A stretch of 31,101 bases of DNA from Lingula anatina (taxonomy: Eukaryota; Brachiopoda; Lingulata; Lingulida; Lingulidae), in contig NW_019775555.1 of assembly GCF_001039355.2 (NCBI RefSeq), positions 286,748 through 317,848 on the forward strand. Direction: 5' to 3'. The translations under genes and the position numbers were made by a program. Every line of letters starts with the position of its first letter. The stretch's first letter is position 1. This document shows, piece by piece, positions 22,291-31,101 of the stretch. The notes below the pieces were generated by a model, which ran no database searches, was not told where the DNA came from, and was given only the letters and a program-made list of their open reading frames with translations.

Positions 22291-22359
22291 TTGTTCCGAA
22301 GATTTGCTAGTGAGAAGGTTCACTTGCCTGAGATGTCATGGTTCAAAGATCGTAAAGCC

Positions 22360-23039
22360 CAAAGTATGAAAGGTATATAGTGTAGTATATCAATGATAGG
22401 ATTTGTTAGAGGAAGAAAACATGAACTATTTAACACAATTGTTTTTATTCGGATTTCGTTTATTGTTGATGTCTGGCTGCATTGAAAATGAACATGTTTA
22501 AATAAATTGTTAACTGCTAATATTTGATACAACAAAATTTTAGACCTCTTACCTGTCTGACCTTGTAGCGCCTTTCTGCATCTACAGCTCATTTCATGGA
22601 TAAAGCTTATCATTATGCAGTTCACATTGCTATTAATGATTAACTAAGATAGTTTATTCAGTCACTGGTATATAAATTAAAATTCACATATTAAGGAAAT
22701 TGGATTGCTATTCGGGTAAAGTGTACAAAATATAAGATAACAATATAGTTACTACAAATTCCATTTTTTATGTTGTGAAAAAGAGAGACAGCAGATGGGT
22801 AAAAAATCTTTTAAAACCTTTTGAATCCTTTAAAACATGAAAGTCTACAGTAGCTTTATTAAGAAATTAAAAAGACCGTGTGCAGGATGGGTGTGGTCAG
22901 ACATAATTGTTCATGTTTTTGCTGCTTATTTTTCTGGACAAATGGTACTTATAGAGGGGAGATCGAAACCAGTGATTTTGCTACATGTACATGTCACTTT
23001 CTATTGGACTATAAATTTAAACTGAATGCACTGCTCTAT
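22360..23039. other. non-coding stretch
   Basis: No supported exon or repeat. Short unrecognised frames only. Confidence 0.4.
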
Positions 23040-23735
23040 ACACATCAAGGGAGTGTCATGGCATGCATTTTACCCATTCTTTTGATGGACCTGTGCTCTG
23101 GAAATGTTCTCTTGGGCTTCAATCAACTTGGAAAACATATCTGATGGCTGTCAAGGGCTTCTTGCTCTGTTACCTCTGAGGTGGGGTTTCCAATTGGAAA
23201 TTTGTCTTCATTTAGAAGAGATGCCTCTTTGCCAAATGCCAAAATGAAAGGCGTCTGTAGTTCTGTATGCAAGGAGACATGGGTCAATGAACTCATCCCA
23301 GTTGTCTTGATGGGCATTTGCATACTTTGTGAGATAGTTGCAGATAGTCCTGTTGTAGTGTTCACATTGTCCATTCACCTGAGGGTGGCAGGCTGTTCTA
23401 CGATGATTATTGATGCCAAGTTGCTGATATAATCTTGCATTTACTTGGTTACGGAATTTGCGTCCTTGGCCAGGAATTAGCACCTTGACACTAGCATAAC
23501 AACACACAACTTTCATTATAGATATAGCTATAACTCAGGCTTTCTTGCTTGAAATTGCTTCTGCTTCTGGTCACTTTGTCAGGAAGTCTGTTAGAACAAT
23601 AATGTACCTGTTTCCTCTTGGCGTTTTATTCAGTGGTCTGAGTAAGACCATTCCAAATTGGACAAAGGTCTGGTTAGGAAGTGGGATTGGATGTAGCGTA
23701 GATGGTGCCTTCGCAAGTACATTGGTGCGCTGGAA
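23040..23735 (-). pseudogene. Ty3/Gypsy integrase core, degenerate
   Basis: On the minus strand, LHPIPLP, GMVLLRPL and RGNRYIIVLTDFLTK (23690-23571) begin an integrase core. After an in-frame TGA (where Trp is usual) and a second TGA, the same frame gives PGQGRKFRNQV, CHPQVNGQCEHYNRTI and NWDEFIDPCLLAYRT (23516-23208). After a frameshift, TPFILAFGKEASLL and a QENISRAQ-like tail follow toward 23040. In active Gypsy integrases the triad is D…D…E. Here the first Asp is Val (GMVLL for GMDLI) and the second is Gly (PGQG for SDQG); only the Glu (QCEHYN) remains. It is an inactive fragment without RT or LTRs nearby, and probably not part of the gag-protease fragment at 8.5-10.8 kb. Confidence 0.85.
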
Positions 23736-23799
23736 AAGGATAAATAAAACTTTATTAATTTTTCTTGTAAGAATGCAATATATGTACAATTATCCATTC

Positions 23800-24540
23800 A
23801 CTTGAAAAACAGTGCTCAACCCATTGCTGGGGAACTTAAATAATACAAAAATGGCTATCATCTTTTCTTCTCCCAAAATATGTTGGAAGCTATGTAAATA
23901 TTCATCTTACTACTTGTGGAATGTGAACTTCCATGTCAAAATGGTACTTATTTCATTTTTAGTGTAAACAATCAGCCCCTTTGGGAGTCAAGATGTCATT
24001 GGGGGAGGGAGTCAGATTTACATGTTACACCAGTTTTAAACATGTGATAGTTCAATGTGCTTTCCTTTTTTAAAAGAAAATAAAACCAACCAATCATTTG
24101 TAGTTTTTAATATAGTTGAGTCTTTCTCTACACATCAGTTATTCTTGCGAGTTCAATCTACACTTCTGGCAGACGTAAAATTGGTCCTCTTCTCTGATTA
24201 GATGTGGAAAGAGCTGCCATATGTTTCATACAGAAATGCATATTGCTTGATGATGAGATTTTCATGTCAAGAGGTTTTTTGCTCTGTCTGTTTTTTTGGT
24301 TGCTTGCTAGCATATAGAATTCGAGATTGGAGAGAAATGAAATCCAGTGAAGGGTCAGATTTTGAATGAGCACAGTAAATGATAATACATATAGCTCTGG
24401 TATGTAGTCATTTAGTGTCAGAAGTAGGAAAGAGCCAGAAAAAACTTTGATATGATGATAACTGTTATACAAAAATCTTTATCAAATTAGTTGTAGACCC
24501 TAAGGTACATTGGTCACTACATGTTCTAATATTCAATTTT
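23800..24540. other. non-coding stretch
   Basis: No supported exon, domain or repeat recognised. Confidence 0.4.
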
Positions 24541-24542
24541 TA

Positions 24543-24568
24543 TGTACAGACACAGATGTGTCTGTACA
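24543..24568. repeat. 26-bp palindrome adjoining an ambiguous base
   Basis: TGTACAGACACA, two central bases, then its reverse complement TGTGTCTGTACA, immediately followed by N at 24569. A second inverted pair, ACAATGACCTTT (24586-24597) and AAAGGTCATTGT (24634-24645), lies just downstream. Confidence 0.85.
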
Positions 24569-24671
24569 NGTTTGAAGAGACATACACAATGACCTTTTCA
24601 ACTTCTGTTTTGTTGTATTTTTAGTCAGTGACTAAAGGTCATTGTAAGGCATATTATCATATACAACAATA

Positions 24672-24800
24672 TCAACAGATTGCAACTGGGGGTCTCTGAC
24701 AGCAAACCCTTTCTGCTGCATTTGGCACAGGCCTGCAATTGGTACAGATACACCAGTCTGGTGTAACATCTGGCTGAGGTACAGGGAATGGCTGCCTGTT
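24672..24800 (-). pseudogene. second P2X7-ballast-like fragment
   Basis: A minus-strand frame reads PDWCICTNCRPVPNAAERVC followed at once by another Cys, giving the same W-C-x-C-x2-C…ER-V-CC pattern seen in the transposon's accessory gene (WCVCGHCREMPSEAERVCC). It stops soon after PPVAIC. The C-terminal FPSP-x-G-x-Y half of the domain was not found nearby, and no start or AT-hook is visible. It is probably a diverged exon or relic of a related mobile-element gene. It lies on the same strand as, and downstream of, the Ulp1-like relic. Confidence 0.65.
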
Positions 24801-25262
24801 ATGTATGTTGTCTGTGTTTCTGGACTGACGCTTCTCAAAATAACATGTGTACACCATTCGATGCATTTGATGGAACTGACTTTATTGGTCTTATCACAAG
24901 TACATATCAATGTGCAGAGGCGCAGTGTTACGCGCCACACAATCTAGTCCCTTAGATACATAATACTGTCCACAGTGCCCAGGGATATTGTTGATTAGAA
25001 TTTTCTTTATGTCCAATGCCAGTGATGGGTTTCTGTTGGCATTTTAACAACAGTGTCAGTTAGGACATCTTTTTCAACATTTATATCACACTTGGCTTAA
25101 AATAAATGCCAAAATATTAGATAAGGTCCTAAGATAAGTTGTTTAGAGGTCTACCTGTATTTTTAATTAACCCTGTAATGATTGTAAAACTACTCCAATT
25201 GTCTAGTGATGTAGTTATATGTGTCACCTTTACTGATTGGGTCTTAACCTCACATGGAAACA

Positions 25263-25882
25263 TTACCAGTTTCCCCTACAAAAACTCTCATACAAGTGTC
25301 TTCTCATCTGCTCTTGACCCAAAACAATGCCATACAGGTCAACCTTGTTGGCTTAACACACAGCTGTTGCAATGGCAAATAGGCCACAATCTTGACCACC
25401 AACTTGTCTCTTTGGAGAATGCATTTCAACACTCATTTTACCATTGACCCTGTTATAAAAATTAGAATACAAACTCAACAATTGAGCCCTTAAATTAGGT
25501 GTCAGTCTTGGTGTTAATGAGTCATACACAACTAGCTTTTTGTTGACACATGCAGATACTACCCAATGTAAACCAACATGATGAATTTGAATTCCATCTG
25601 TAACCATAGGTTGTATCCCCAAACCAGAGGCCAAGAGGAGAGTAGCTAAAAGCACCCCCCCCCCCCCCCCCCCCCCCCCCCCAAAAATTTGATAAGTCTT
25701 TGTGCTGCTCCATTACCTAAAAGTGTATTTGTGTCCCCCTTGGTTAGCCTGACACCTCTAACAGCGAGATTTTCATTTTCATTCTCTGCCCTAGCTGTCA
25801 TTGTCTGTGCCTGATTCAGACTCTGCCGTGTCATGGGACAGTTGCTATGTTGTGATGGGAATTTCAGGTGGTACTCAACCAC
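25263..25882 (-). pseudogene. Ulp1/SENP-like (C48) cysteine protease, broken
   Basis: Minus-strand pieces: a first segment (25882-25683) with NENENLAVRGVRLTKGDTN and GAAQRLIKF; a 28-base G tract (as read on the minus strand); then the catalytic part (25654-25353) with IQIHHVGLHWVV, VVYDSL and RQVGGQDCGLFAIATAVC. The His (LHW), Asp (YDS), Gln (five before the Cys) and Cys (DCG) expected of C48 peptidases are all present. An in-frame TAA (25353-25355) follows, yet the same frame goes on with ANKVDLYGIVLGQEQMRRHL and YESFCRGNW to another stop at 25263, as in intact family members. So a premature stop and the homopolymer break the gene. Ulp1-like domains are common in DNA transposons; they cleave SUMO-type conjugates in the host setting. 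The original element is unknown. Confidence 0.75.
25655..25682. repeat. 28-base C homopolymer
   Basis: An uninterrupted C tract inside the Ulp1-like coding relic. Its length is likely to be unreliable in sequencing. Confidence 0.95.
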
Positions 25883-25966
25883 ACCCTCACTGTCACAGAC
25901 ATGTATTTTCTGTCATAATGTGTTTCTGTTATCATCTGTTTTATGTGCTAGTAATTTGCTGCATAC

Positions 25967-25970
<4 letters not shown>

Positions 25971-26013
<43 letters not shown>
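25971..26013. repeat. (TTA)n microsatellite
   Basis: About 43 bp of uninterrupted TTA repeats, between the Ulp1-like coding relic and its likely upstream exon. Confidence 0.95.
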
Positions 26014-26014
<1 letters not shown>

Positions 26015-26047
26015 ACATGTAGTACACATTATAAAAAAAATACTCAC

Positions 26048-26122
26048 CTTGATTTCTCTCCAACCAACCAAAGCCCATGGTACCAAACCCATCAGTATCT
26101 ATGGCGTTCTCCTTGTGTGCCT
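26048..26122 (-). pseudogene. probable upstream exon of the Ulp1-like relic
   Basis: On the minus strand, an acceptor (TTTGCAG before 26122) and donor (AAG then GTGAGTA after 26048) bound 75 bp reading AHKENAIDTDGFGTMGFGWL then ERNQ. The DTDGFG…GFG pattern is reminiscent of segments upstream of the protease in transposon-borne Ulp1-like proteins. It joins no continuous intact frame that I could trace. Confidence 0.45.
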
Positions 26123-26129
26123 CTGCAAA

Positions 26130-26590
26130 TAAGTAGATAATAGTAAGAATATTCACAGTTACAAATATACACATAAAATGAAATCTCCATAAGTTTTAAA
26201 GAATGATATGAATATTGCTTGACAGAATAAATAAATAATTAATGTGCATGTACAATTTATTAGCTTTTTGTCAGTGGGCTGATTGATTTGCAGTGGGCTG
26301 TGATTGCGTTAGTTGTACAGCATATAGATTGTGTTCAGTTGTGCTTCACCACCAGAATGCTGTACCCAGTTGTGAAAAATGGCTAATACTTGAAATATGT
26401 CCTCTCTTGTTATGACTGGATGCAATGCCTAAGGCAGTAGAAGAGTTTTCTTTGGCCAATTTCGTCTGCTCTAACGTTTGTGCATACAATTTGCACCATA
26501 TTTACTTTTCTGACCAGCATTTTAGAGTAGAAAAAAATTTACATGGTCTTTTTATACTATATACACCCACTCTTTACCCTTACAGAACGT
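26130..26590. other. non-coding stretch
   Basis: Nothing recognised. Confidence 0.4.
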
Positions 26591-26593
26591 AAA

Positions 26594-26641
26594 ATGTTGC
26601 TGGAGTACTCACAGAGTATAGCGGGAGTACTCCAGCAACAT
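26594..26641. repeat. perfect 17-bp-arm hairpin
   Basis: ATGTTGCTGGAGTACTC (26594-26610) and its exact reverse complement (26625-26641) around a 14-base loop, at the outer edge of the left inverted-repeat block. Confidence 0.9.
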
Positions 26642-28525
26642 AAAAATTTTACCAGAAAGTATACCTTCAGGCTAGCGGCTAGCAGCTTATCTGTGGCTAC
26701 GGTAATGTGCCAAGCATTTCGACCAGCCCAGTCAATCCGACCAAAAAAATCATATCATAAAATTTTTCTGGGCTCAAACATTTAGTCCATACGTCAAAAT
26801 CATGCGACAGAATTTTTTTCTTGTTCCGATTGTTCGACCACATCGTCGGCAAGACTCGGTAAATTTTCAAGCCAGTCATATAGATGCTGCATGCCGGGCC
26901 CTTTGTCAATTGTTGTCCTTTCAGTAGCTCTCGTCAATGAGGAAGAAACTATTAATTGAAGATCTAATCTGGAAGCATGACGTACCTGTCATTTTCTTTG
27001 TCCCTGATGACAAAATAGTGTTATAGACATACAATTTGTGCTAATTAAGCAGACTTGCCCTCGCTGACTGATTCATCACGCCCGTAACTGGGGAAGGGGG
27101 GGGGGGGTTAAAAAAGGTCCATTCTGGATGAAACCAAATATCGACAGTGGGTAGAATACGTCGTAAACACCTTCATATAGACCATATATAGCGTTTGCTA
27201 GCAATAAAAAGTTTGGGAAGAATAAGCAATTTATTTTCAAGTTTGATTGAAATATATATGCAGATGGGGAAACGTTCTTGAAGTCAACACCGCAAGATCT
27301 TACATTTACTACAATCGACCGAAAGATCAGCGGGATCGACCGCCCAGACTTCTTGGCGCCAAATACCACGCGCTGTCAAAATCTGACGAACACGTGTAGC
27401 TGTTCACCTACATGGGTAACTGATTTGTCAACAATAAAAATGACGTCTTCCTTAACTCCATGAGAGCTTCATAGAGAGTTCCACTGGATATTTACGTTAC
27501 CTGTGAGTCACTTTTTATTTCCCCAGATGCATGAAATGTTGATGATATTTAGCGTAATCCACGAAGAACTCCATTCCTGTGACCCCCCTCCCCCAAAATG
27601 GGACCGTCTTCATTAACATGTGGTTTGCGCTATGCTAGACCAGACCAGATAAGACCAGTCTCATTTCTGCATGTACTCGATGATTCTCGCGTCAAATTAT
27701 AAATGCACTTGTTTTGTGAAAATTATGGCAATTAAATGCTTATTTTACGTTCGGGTTGTATCAGTGGGGTTTTCAATATGCACCGTGGTTTGTGCACAGC
27801 GAGAGTATATAAGTAAGAAAATCGGAAGAGTGCCAGCAAGATAGGCCTACTGTATGTCTATCGGCACAGGTAGGCTCCGTATTTTGCCTTTTCTCAATAT
27901 GTTTTAATATGACATGCTTTTTAAATAAAATACTTATAAGTAATTTGAAGTTACACTGAATTCCGTTTGAGTACCAGTTGGTATTCTTTGATACGGGTGA
28001 TTGAATTTTCTTCGGAAGTACGTCTACGCCTCGACGCTGAGCAAGCCTTGCGGGTTGAAAACAACTGATCTCAGACTGGTAAAAAATTTCAATTCGGTTG
28101 ATTTCAGTTGTCATATTAAAATTCAAATAGGGCGTACGTAGATCACATAACTAGTTTAAGTCTACTAAAGCTACCGGTTTCAAATATAAGTGACCGGCCT
28201 TTGTTTACAACACCTGTCTCTGGGGAAATACTCGTCCCACTCGTGAAGCGCATCATGAAAATGATCGTAGGTGAGGGAAATATATAATTAGAAATTATAA
28301 TTGTCGTCTTTTTTAATGTTAAGTAATGTTAGCACATATTGTACACAGCAAAATAAGATTTTAAAAGGAGGATAAAACAAGCCTGAAACACGTGTTAGGC
28401 GAAAATTGCGGCTTATCTTGCGTAACACTTCCGGTAAAATGCAATACTTCCGGAAAGATGGACATTTTGGCAGATGCCCCTAACAATCCGACGATATCAA
28501 AGGTTTCCATTTGCTGTATTTTAAT

Positions 28526-28581
28526 CAATTCGACCAAACTGACATTTCCATGAAATTAATTAATTAATCTTGGTCGAATTG
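28526..28581. repeat. 12-bp inverted repeat, 32-base spacer
   Basis: CAATTCGACCAA (28526-28537) and TTGGTCGAATTG (28570-28581). The right arm overlaps the inner edge of the right inverted-repeat block. Confidence 0.85.
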
Positions 28582-28951
28582 TTTGGCATATTACCGTGTA
28601 TACAATGCATGTGGCCGGAGGTAAGCCGCAGGGTAACCGGAAGCTAGCCGCTAGCGGCGACATTCCAGCAACATGCCCTGTATGTTGCCACAGGGAAGCT
28701 GTTAGCGGCTTATCTGCGGCTATATACAGTGCATGTTGCAGAAGATCTGTAACTTTGATATATAATTCTGTAGGCCATTTTTTTTTTACCATTGGATTTA
28801 ATTTTCTTAATAAGAGCTCCAATATTTTTGCCATAAATATTGCTTTTAGAGTTTTTTCATACATAATTCACATAAGGCACTATTAATCAAATATTGGAAG
28901 ACAAGATCAACTCCATAAGATTAATTCAATTTTCATTTAGTTAGCACATTT

Positions 28952-29765
28952 CTAACCTTTTCTATGTTCTACAAAATGTATATATCTACATAAACATTCT
29001 AACTTGTTTACCTCTTCAAAGGCATTAATATCTCTTAGGAAAAGTGATGTATTCTGAGTGTTTTGTTGTGAATCTTCCTCCTCAAATTCCATAGGAACAT
29101 GCATGGTTTCTTTTGCAGATGGAGCTAAGAGGCTGGTACCTTTATCATCTTCAGTGTTTCGCAAATTCAATGCTGGCTTAAAGGCTGGTACCTTTATCAT
29201 CTTCAGTGTTTCGCAACTTCAATGCTGGCTTAGCTTTCTTTATATATTTTTGGCATAATCCTTCCTAAAGTATTAAGCTGCTTCTCATCAGTTGGTGGCT
29301 GTTTACCCATAAAAGGAAATAGTTTGTGTGTTACAGACACTAAATTGACCTTCTAAAAATTAAATTACGTTTCTAAAACTTGTTTGATCTTATATTACAT
29401 GTAGTTTAATAAGCAACTTGAAACTTAATGCCATCCACTTATGACTTAGGCTTTACTATGTTTCATATGTAAAAAATAGTAATTGAATTATTATAATTAT
29501 TTATTTATTAGTAGTATAGCTGTAGAAAACATCATAGAGTCAAAATCGCTGTTTGAATTGTACTGCCGAAATAAACAAAACAAATAAATAAATAAATGAA
29601 GGCCTATAATGAAAAAAATATATATATGAAGTGTCATGCTGCACAAATTTCAAGGTTTTATAACTAAACTTACTCAATGTCCTTGAAGGGATCATCATCT
29701 TCAATATTTTCGGAATGAAAACCAAGGAATTCCTCCTCATCGCTGTCACTGAATAACAGCATTAG
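28952..29765 (-). pseudogene. decayed unrecognised gene, 3' exons
   Basis: Minus-strand coding-like pieces. One (29765-29674) reads LFSDSDEEEFLGF then HSENIEDDDPFKDIE and ends at a donor (GTAAGT). Another (about 29320-29012) begins MGKQPPTDEKQLNTLGRIMP, runs into a 52-bp tandem duplication that shifts the frame, and resumes with LRNTEDDKGTSLLAPSAKE, MEFEEEDSQQNTQNTSLFL and INAFEE before a donor (GTAAAC). The acidic, serine-rich character and DSDEEEF motif recall regulatory or transposon-derived proteins, but I cannot name a family. Frame changes indicate a pseudogene, or an assembly with errors. Confidence 0.4.
29131..29234. repeat. 52-bp tandem duplication
   Basis: Two units, 29131-29182 and 29183-29234, each starting GGCTGGTACCTTTATCATC, nearly identical (one clear substitution, plus variation at the end). 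As 52 is not a multiple of three, it shifts the minus-strand frame. Confidence 0.9.
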
Positions 29766-29769
29766 CATC

Positions 29770-30120
29770 AGGTTCCTCAGTTACCTCAAAGTATTTATTT
29801 ACCATCTCGCCCGAAATGCAGGCACACGCACTTGAAACCTATTCCACAATTACTTCTTTAGTTGCTGTCTTGACTTGGTCTACATTTTCTCCTGCCTTCA
29901 TAACTGCATTCAGATATTTTCATTTTTACTCCATTCAAAGGATATGGAGGATTTTTCTGTAGGTAGTAGTATATGCAGATCTTCTGATCTCATTTCCCAT
30001 AGTTTGCCTATTGCTTTGGAGAGAGTATGAGGGTCAACATGTATATGGTTTATTTGATGCTTGTTTGAAAATCTTCCATCTCTGTTTATGTGGCGGGCAT
30101 TTCTATCTTTTCAAACAATG
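29770..30120 (-). pseudogene. decayed coding stretch, unrecognised
   Basis: The minus strand shows coding-like frames in sequence: HINRDGRFSNKHQINHIHVD then PHTLSKAIGKLWEMRSEDLH (about 30095-29970), then in another frame MKAGENVDQVKTATKEVIVE, an in-frame TAG, and VSSACACISGEMVNKYFEV (about 29900-29790). It leads into the DSDEEEF piece below. It is possibly the middle of the gene starting at 30542. Family not recognised. Confidence 0.35.
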
Positions 30121-30427
30121 GATATTTCTGTACAATGTCTGTTTTTTTTAATGCTTGCTTTTAGGGTTACTGTGATGTTCAGCTTGTACTGTCTTTTGTT
30201 CTAGCTTTATGATTATGTTGACTTTCTCTTTACCTCCTTCAAAGCTGTTGTCAGACTAGAAACACTATTAACTGACCAGGGTTTCTTCTCAGTCCAAAAC
30301 AAGCTAAGAGATTATCCCAAGCACTTCTGCGTGCCTACAATCAAGAAAATAAAAATGCTATATATATATTTTGTATCAAAATGCTAAGTAAAATGAATTA
30401 ATCTTATGTTGTAAGAGACATACTCAC

Positions 30428-30542
30428 AAAGAGATTGTTTCACAGCCCCAAACCAGAGGCCAAGAGGAGTGTATCTTACACTGCATGAAAACTTGGCTTT
30501 TGTATTTCCTGAAAGTTGATTAAAAGGCCCTCTTTTAGCCAT
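30428..30542 (-). CDS. candidate first exon of the decayed minus-strand gene
   Basis: An ATG at 30542 opens MAKRGPFNQLSGNTKAKFSC then SVRYTPLGLWFGAVKQSL, ending at a donor (T then GTGAGT). The next plausible acceptor (before about 30328) would give a stop in this phase, though the zero phase there reads RRSAWDNLLACFGLRRNPGQ, so the gene is probably damaged. A 24-bp stretch encoding PLGLWFG is identical to one at 25617-25640. Confidence 0.35.
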
Positions 30543-31101
30543 CTTTCTACACCTATCCTAGACTTTTTGAATTTTTAGGAAAGGTGTAAAAGATCATCTT
30601 TTGTATGGCTTTTATATGGAAAAGAAGATGTACAAGTGGCCCACTTTCCTTCTCTTTTTTTACACACAAAAGGTGAACTTTTTAGCATTGATTAACTGTT
30701 GATTTAACATTAAATAAAAGTTGAGACAAATAGCATTTTCAATGTCTTTATTTTGTCACTGCATAAAAGGAAAAATGCTGGTAATTTAAGTAGTTAAAAT
30801 ATACATAGTTTACAACATAGCGATAATAAATAAAAAATGTAAGAACAATTTTTTTTTACAAAACAAAGCTGCTCATCGAATCTGAACTAACACAAAAATT
30901 GTAATTAATTATGCATGTACATGGGGGGGGGGGGAGATATTTTTGCACACCTTAACCTAAATAATACTATACATTGTCATTTTTAAAGTAAATTATAATT
31001 CAAACATATCATTAATAATCATAATCGCTATAGTTCTGTAATAAATAAATCTTGAATAATGAATGAAAAAACATTGTTTTTTAGATGACGGAGAGTTCAT
31101 T
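30543..31101. other. non-coding stretch at window end
   Basis: Nothing recognised apart from a G homopolymer near 30924-30935. Confidence 0.4.

Larger units (their letters stand above)
26594..28674. mobile_element. segment flanked by diverged inverted repeats, possible non-autonomous element
   Basis: The left block has GCTAGCGGCTAGC (26671-26683) and an ACGGTAATGTGCCAA…TTCGACCA block (26699-26725). The right block has the inverted forms TGGTCGAATTGTTTGGCATATTACCGT (28571-28597; 3 mismatches) and GCTAGCCGCTAGC (28643-28655). Outside both lie ATGTTGCTGGA-type sequences (26594 and, inverted, to 28674). The interior of about 1.85 kb has no recognised coding. A third, direct copy of the TAGCGGCTTATCTGCGGCTA motif lies at 28703-28722. 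It could be a decayed DNA transposon or two copies of one MITE in opposite orientation. Confidence 0.5.

Noticed and set aside
25801-26022. Open frames ending in poly-Tyr or poly-Leu
   Set aside because: They are translations of the TTA microsatellite opposite the Ulp1-like relic.

Overview
This is eukaryotic, AT-rich, gene-poor animal DNA. Protein-coding signal falls into short exons with GT-AG introns, AATAAA signals are present, and most recognisable coding sequence belongs to mobile elements. The dispersed repeat types, microsatellites and domain families fit a marine invertebrate, most likely a mollusc such as a bivalve; that assignment is inference. No rRNA, tRNA, CRISPR array or bacterial-type operon was seen.

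The centrepiece is a complete two-gene DNA transposon at about 12298-20604, with a duplicated right end reaching 20866. It is bounded by TTAA on both sides and has short terminal inverted repeats. Splicing by eye gives two convergent, uninterrupted genes. On the plus strand is a 12-exon transposase of 707 residues with conserved acidic residues (Kolobok-like DDE family). On the minus strand is a 5-exon, 289-residue protein with two AT-hooks followed by a cysteine-rich domain resembling the cytoplasmic 'ballast' domain of the P2X7 receptor. Each start codon lies just inside one terminus and the two 3' ends face each other around 17.4-18.3 kb. The likely division of labour (inference) is that the plus-strand protein cuts and joins, while the minus-strand protein is an AT-rich-DNA-binding accessory factor. 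A 313-bp miniature element at 6068-6380 keeps diverged copies of both ends of such an element, inverted, and is also flanked by TTAA.

Region by region: 1-6 kb is mostly non-coding, with one short inverted-repeat element (984-1231). At 6-7.5 kb are the miniature element and a GA microsatellite. At 7.8-10.8 kb (minus) is a chimera of a broken TatD-like nuclease sequence and a broken Ty3/Gypsy gag-protease-pol fragment; the two meet inside a 23-bp palindrome. The transposon occupies 12.3-20.9 kb. At 21-22.4 kb are an orphan exon candidate and a 65-bp minisatellite. At 23.0-23.7 kb (minus) is a dead Gypsy integrase. At 24.7-26.1 kb (minus) are a second P2X7-ballast-like fragment and a broken Ulp1-type cysteine protease sequence with a 28-base C tract. 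At 26.6-28.7 kb a segment is flanked by diverged inverted repeats. At 29.0-30.5 kb (minus) is a decayed, unrecognised gene carrying a 52-bp tandem duplication. Ambiguous bases at 20605 and 24569 sit at a duplication junction and at the edge of a palindrome, so local assembly there is suspect.
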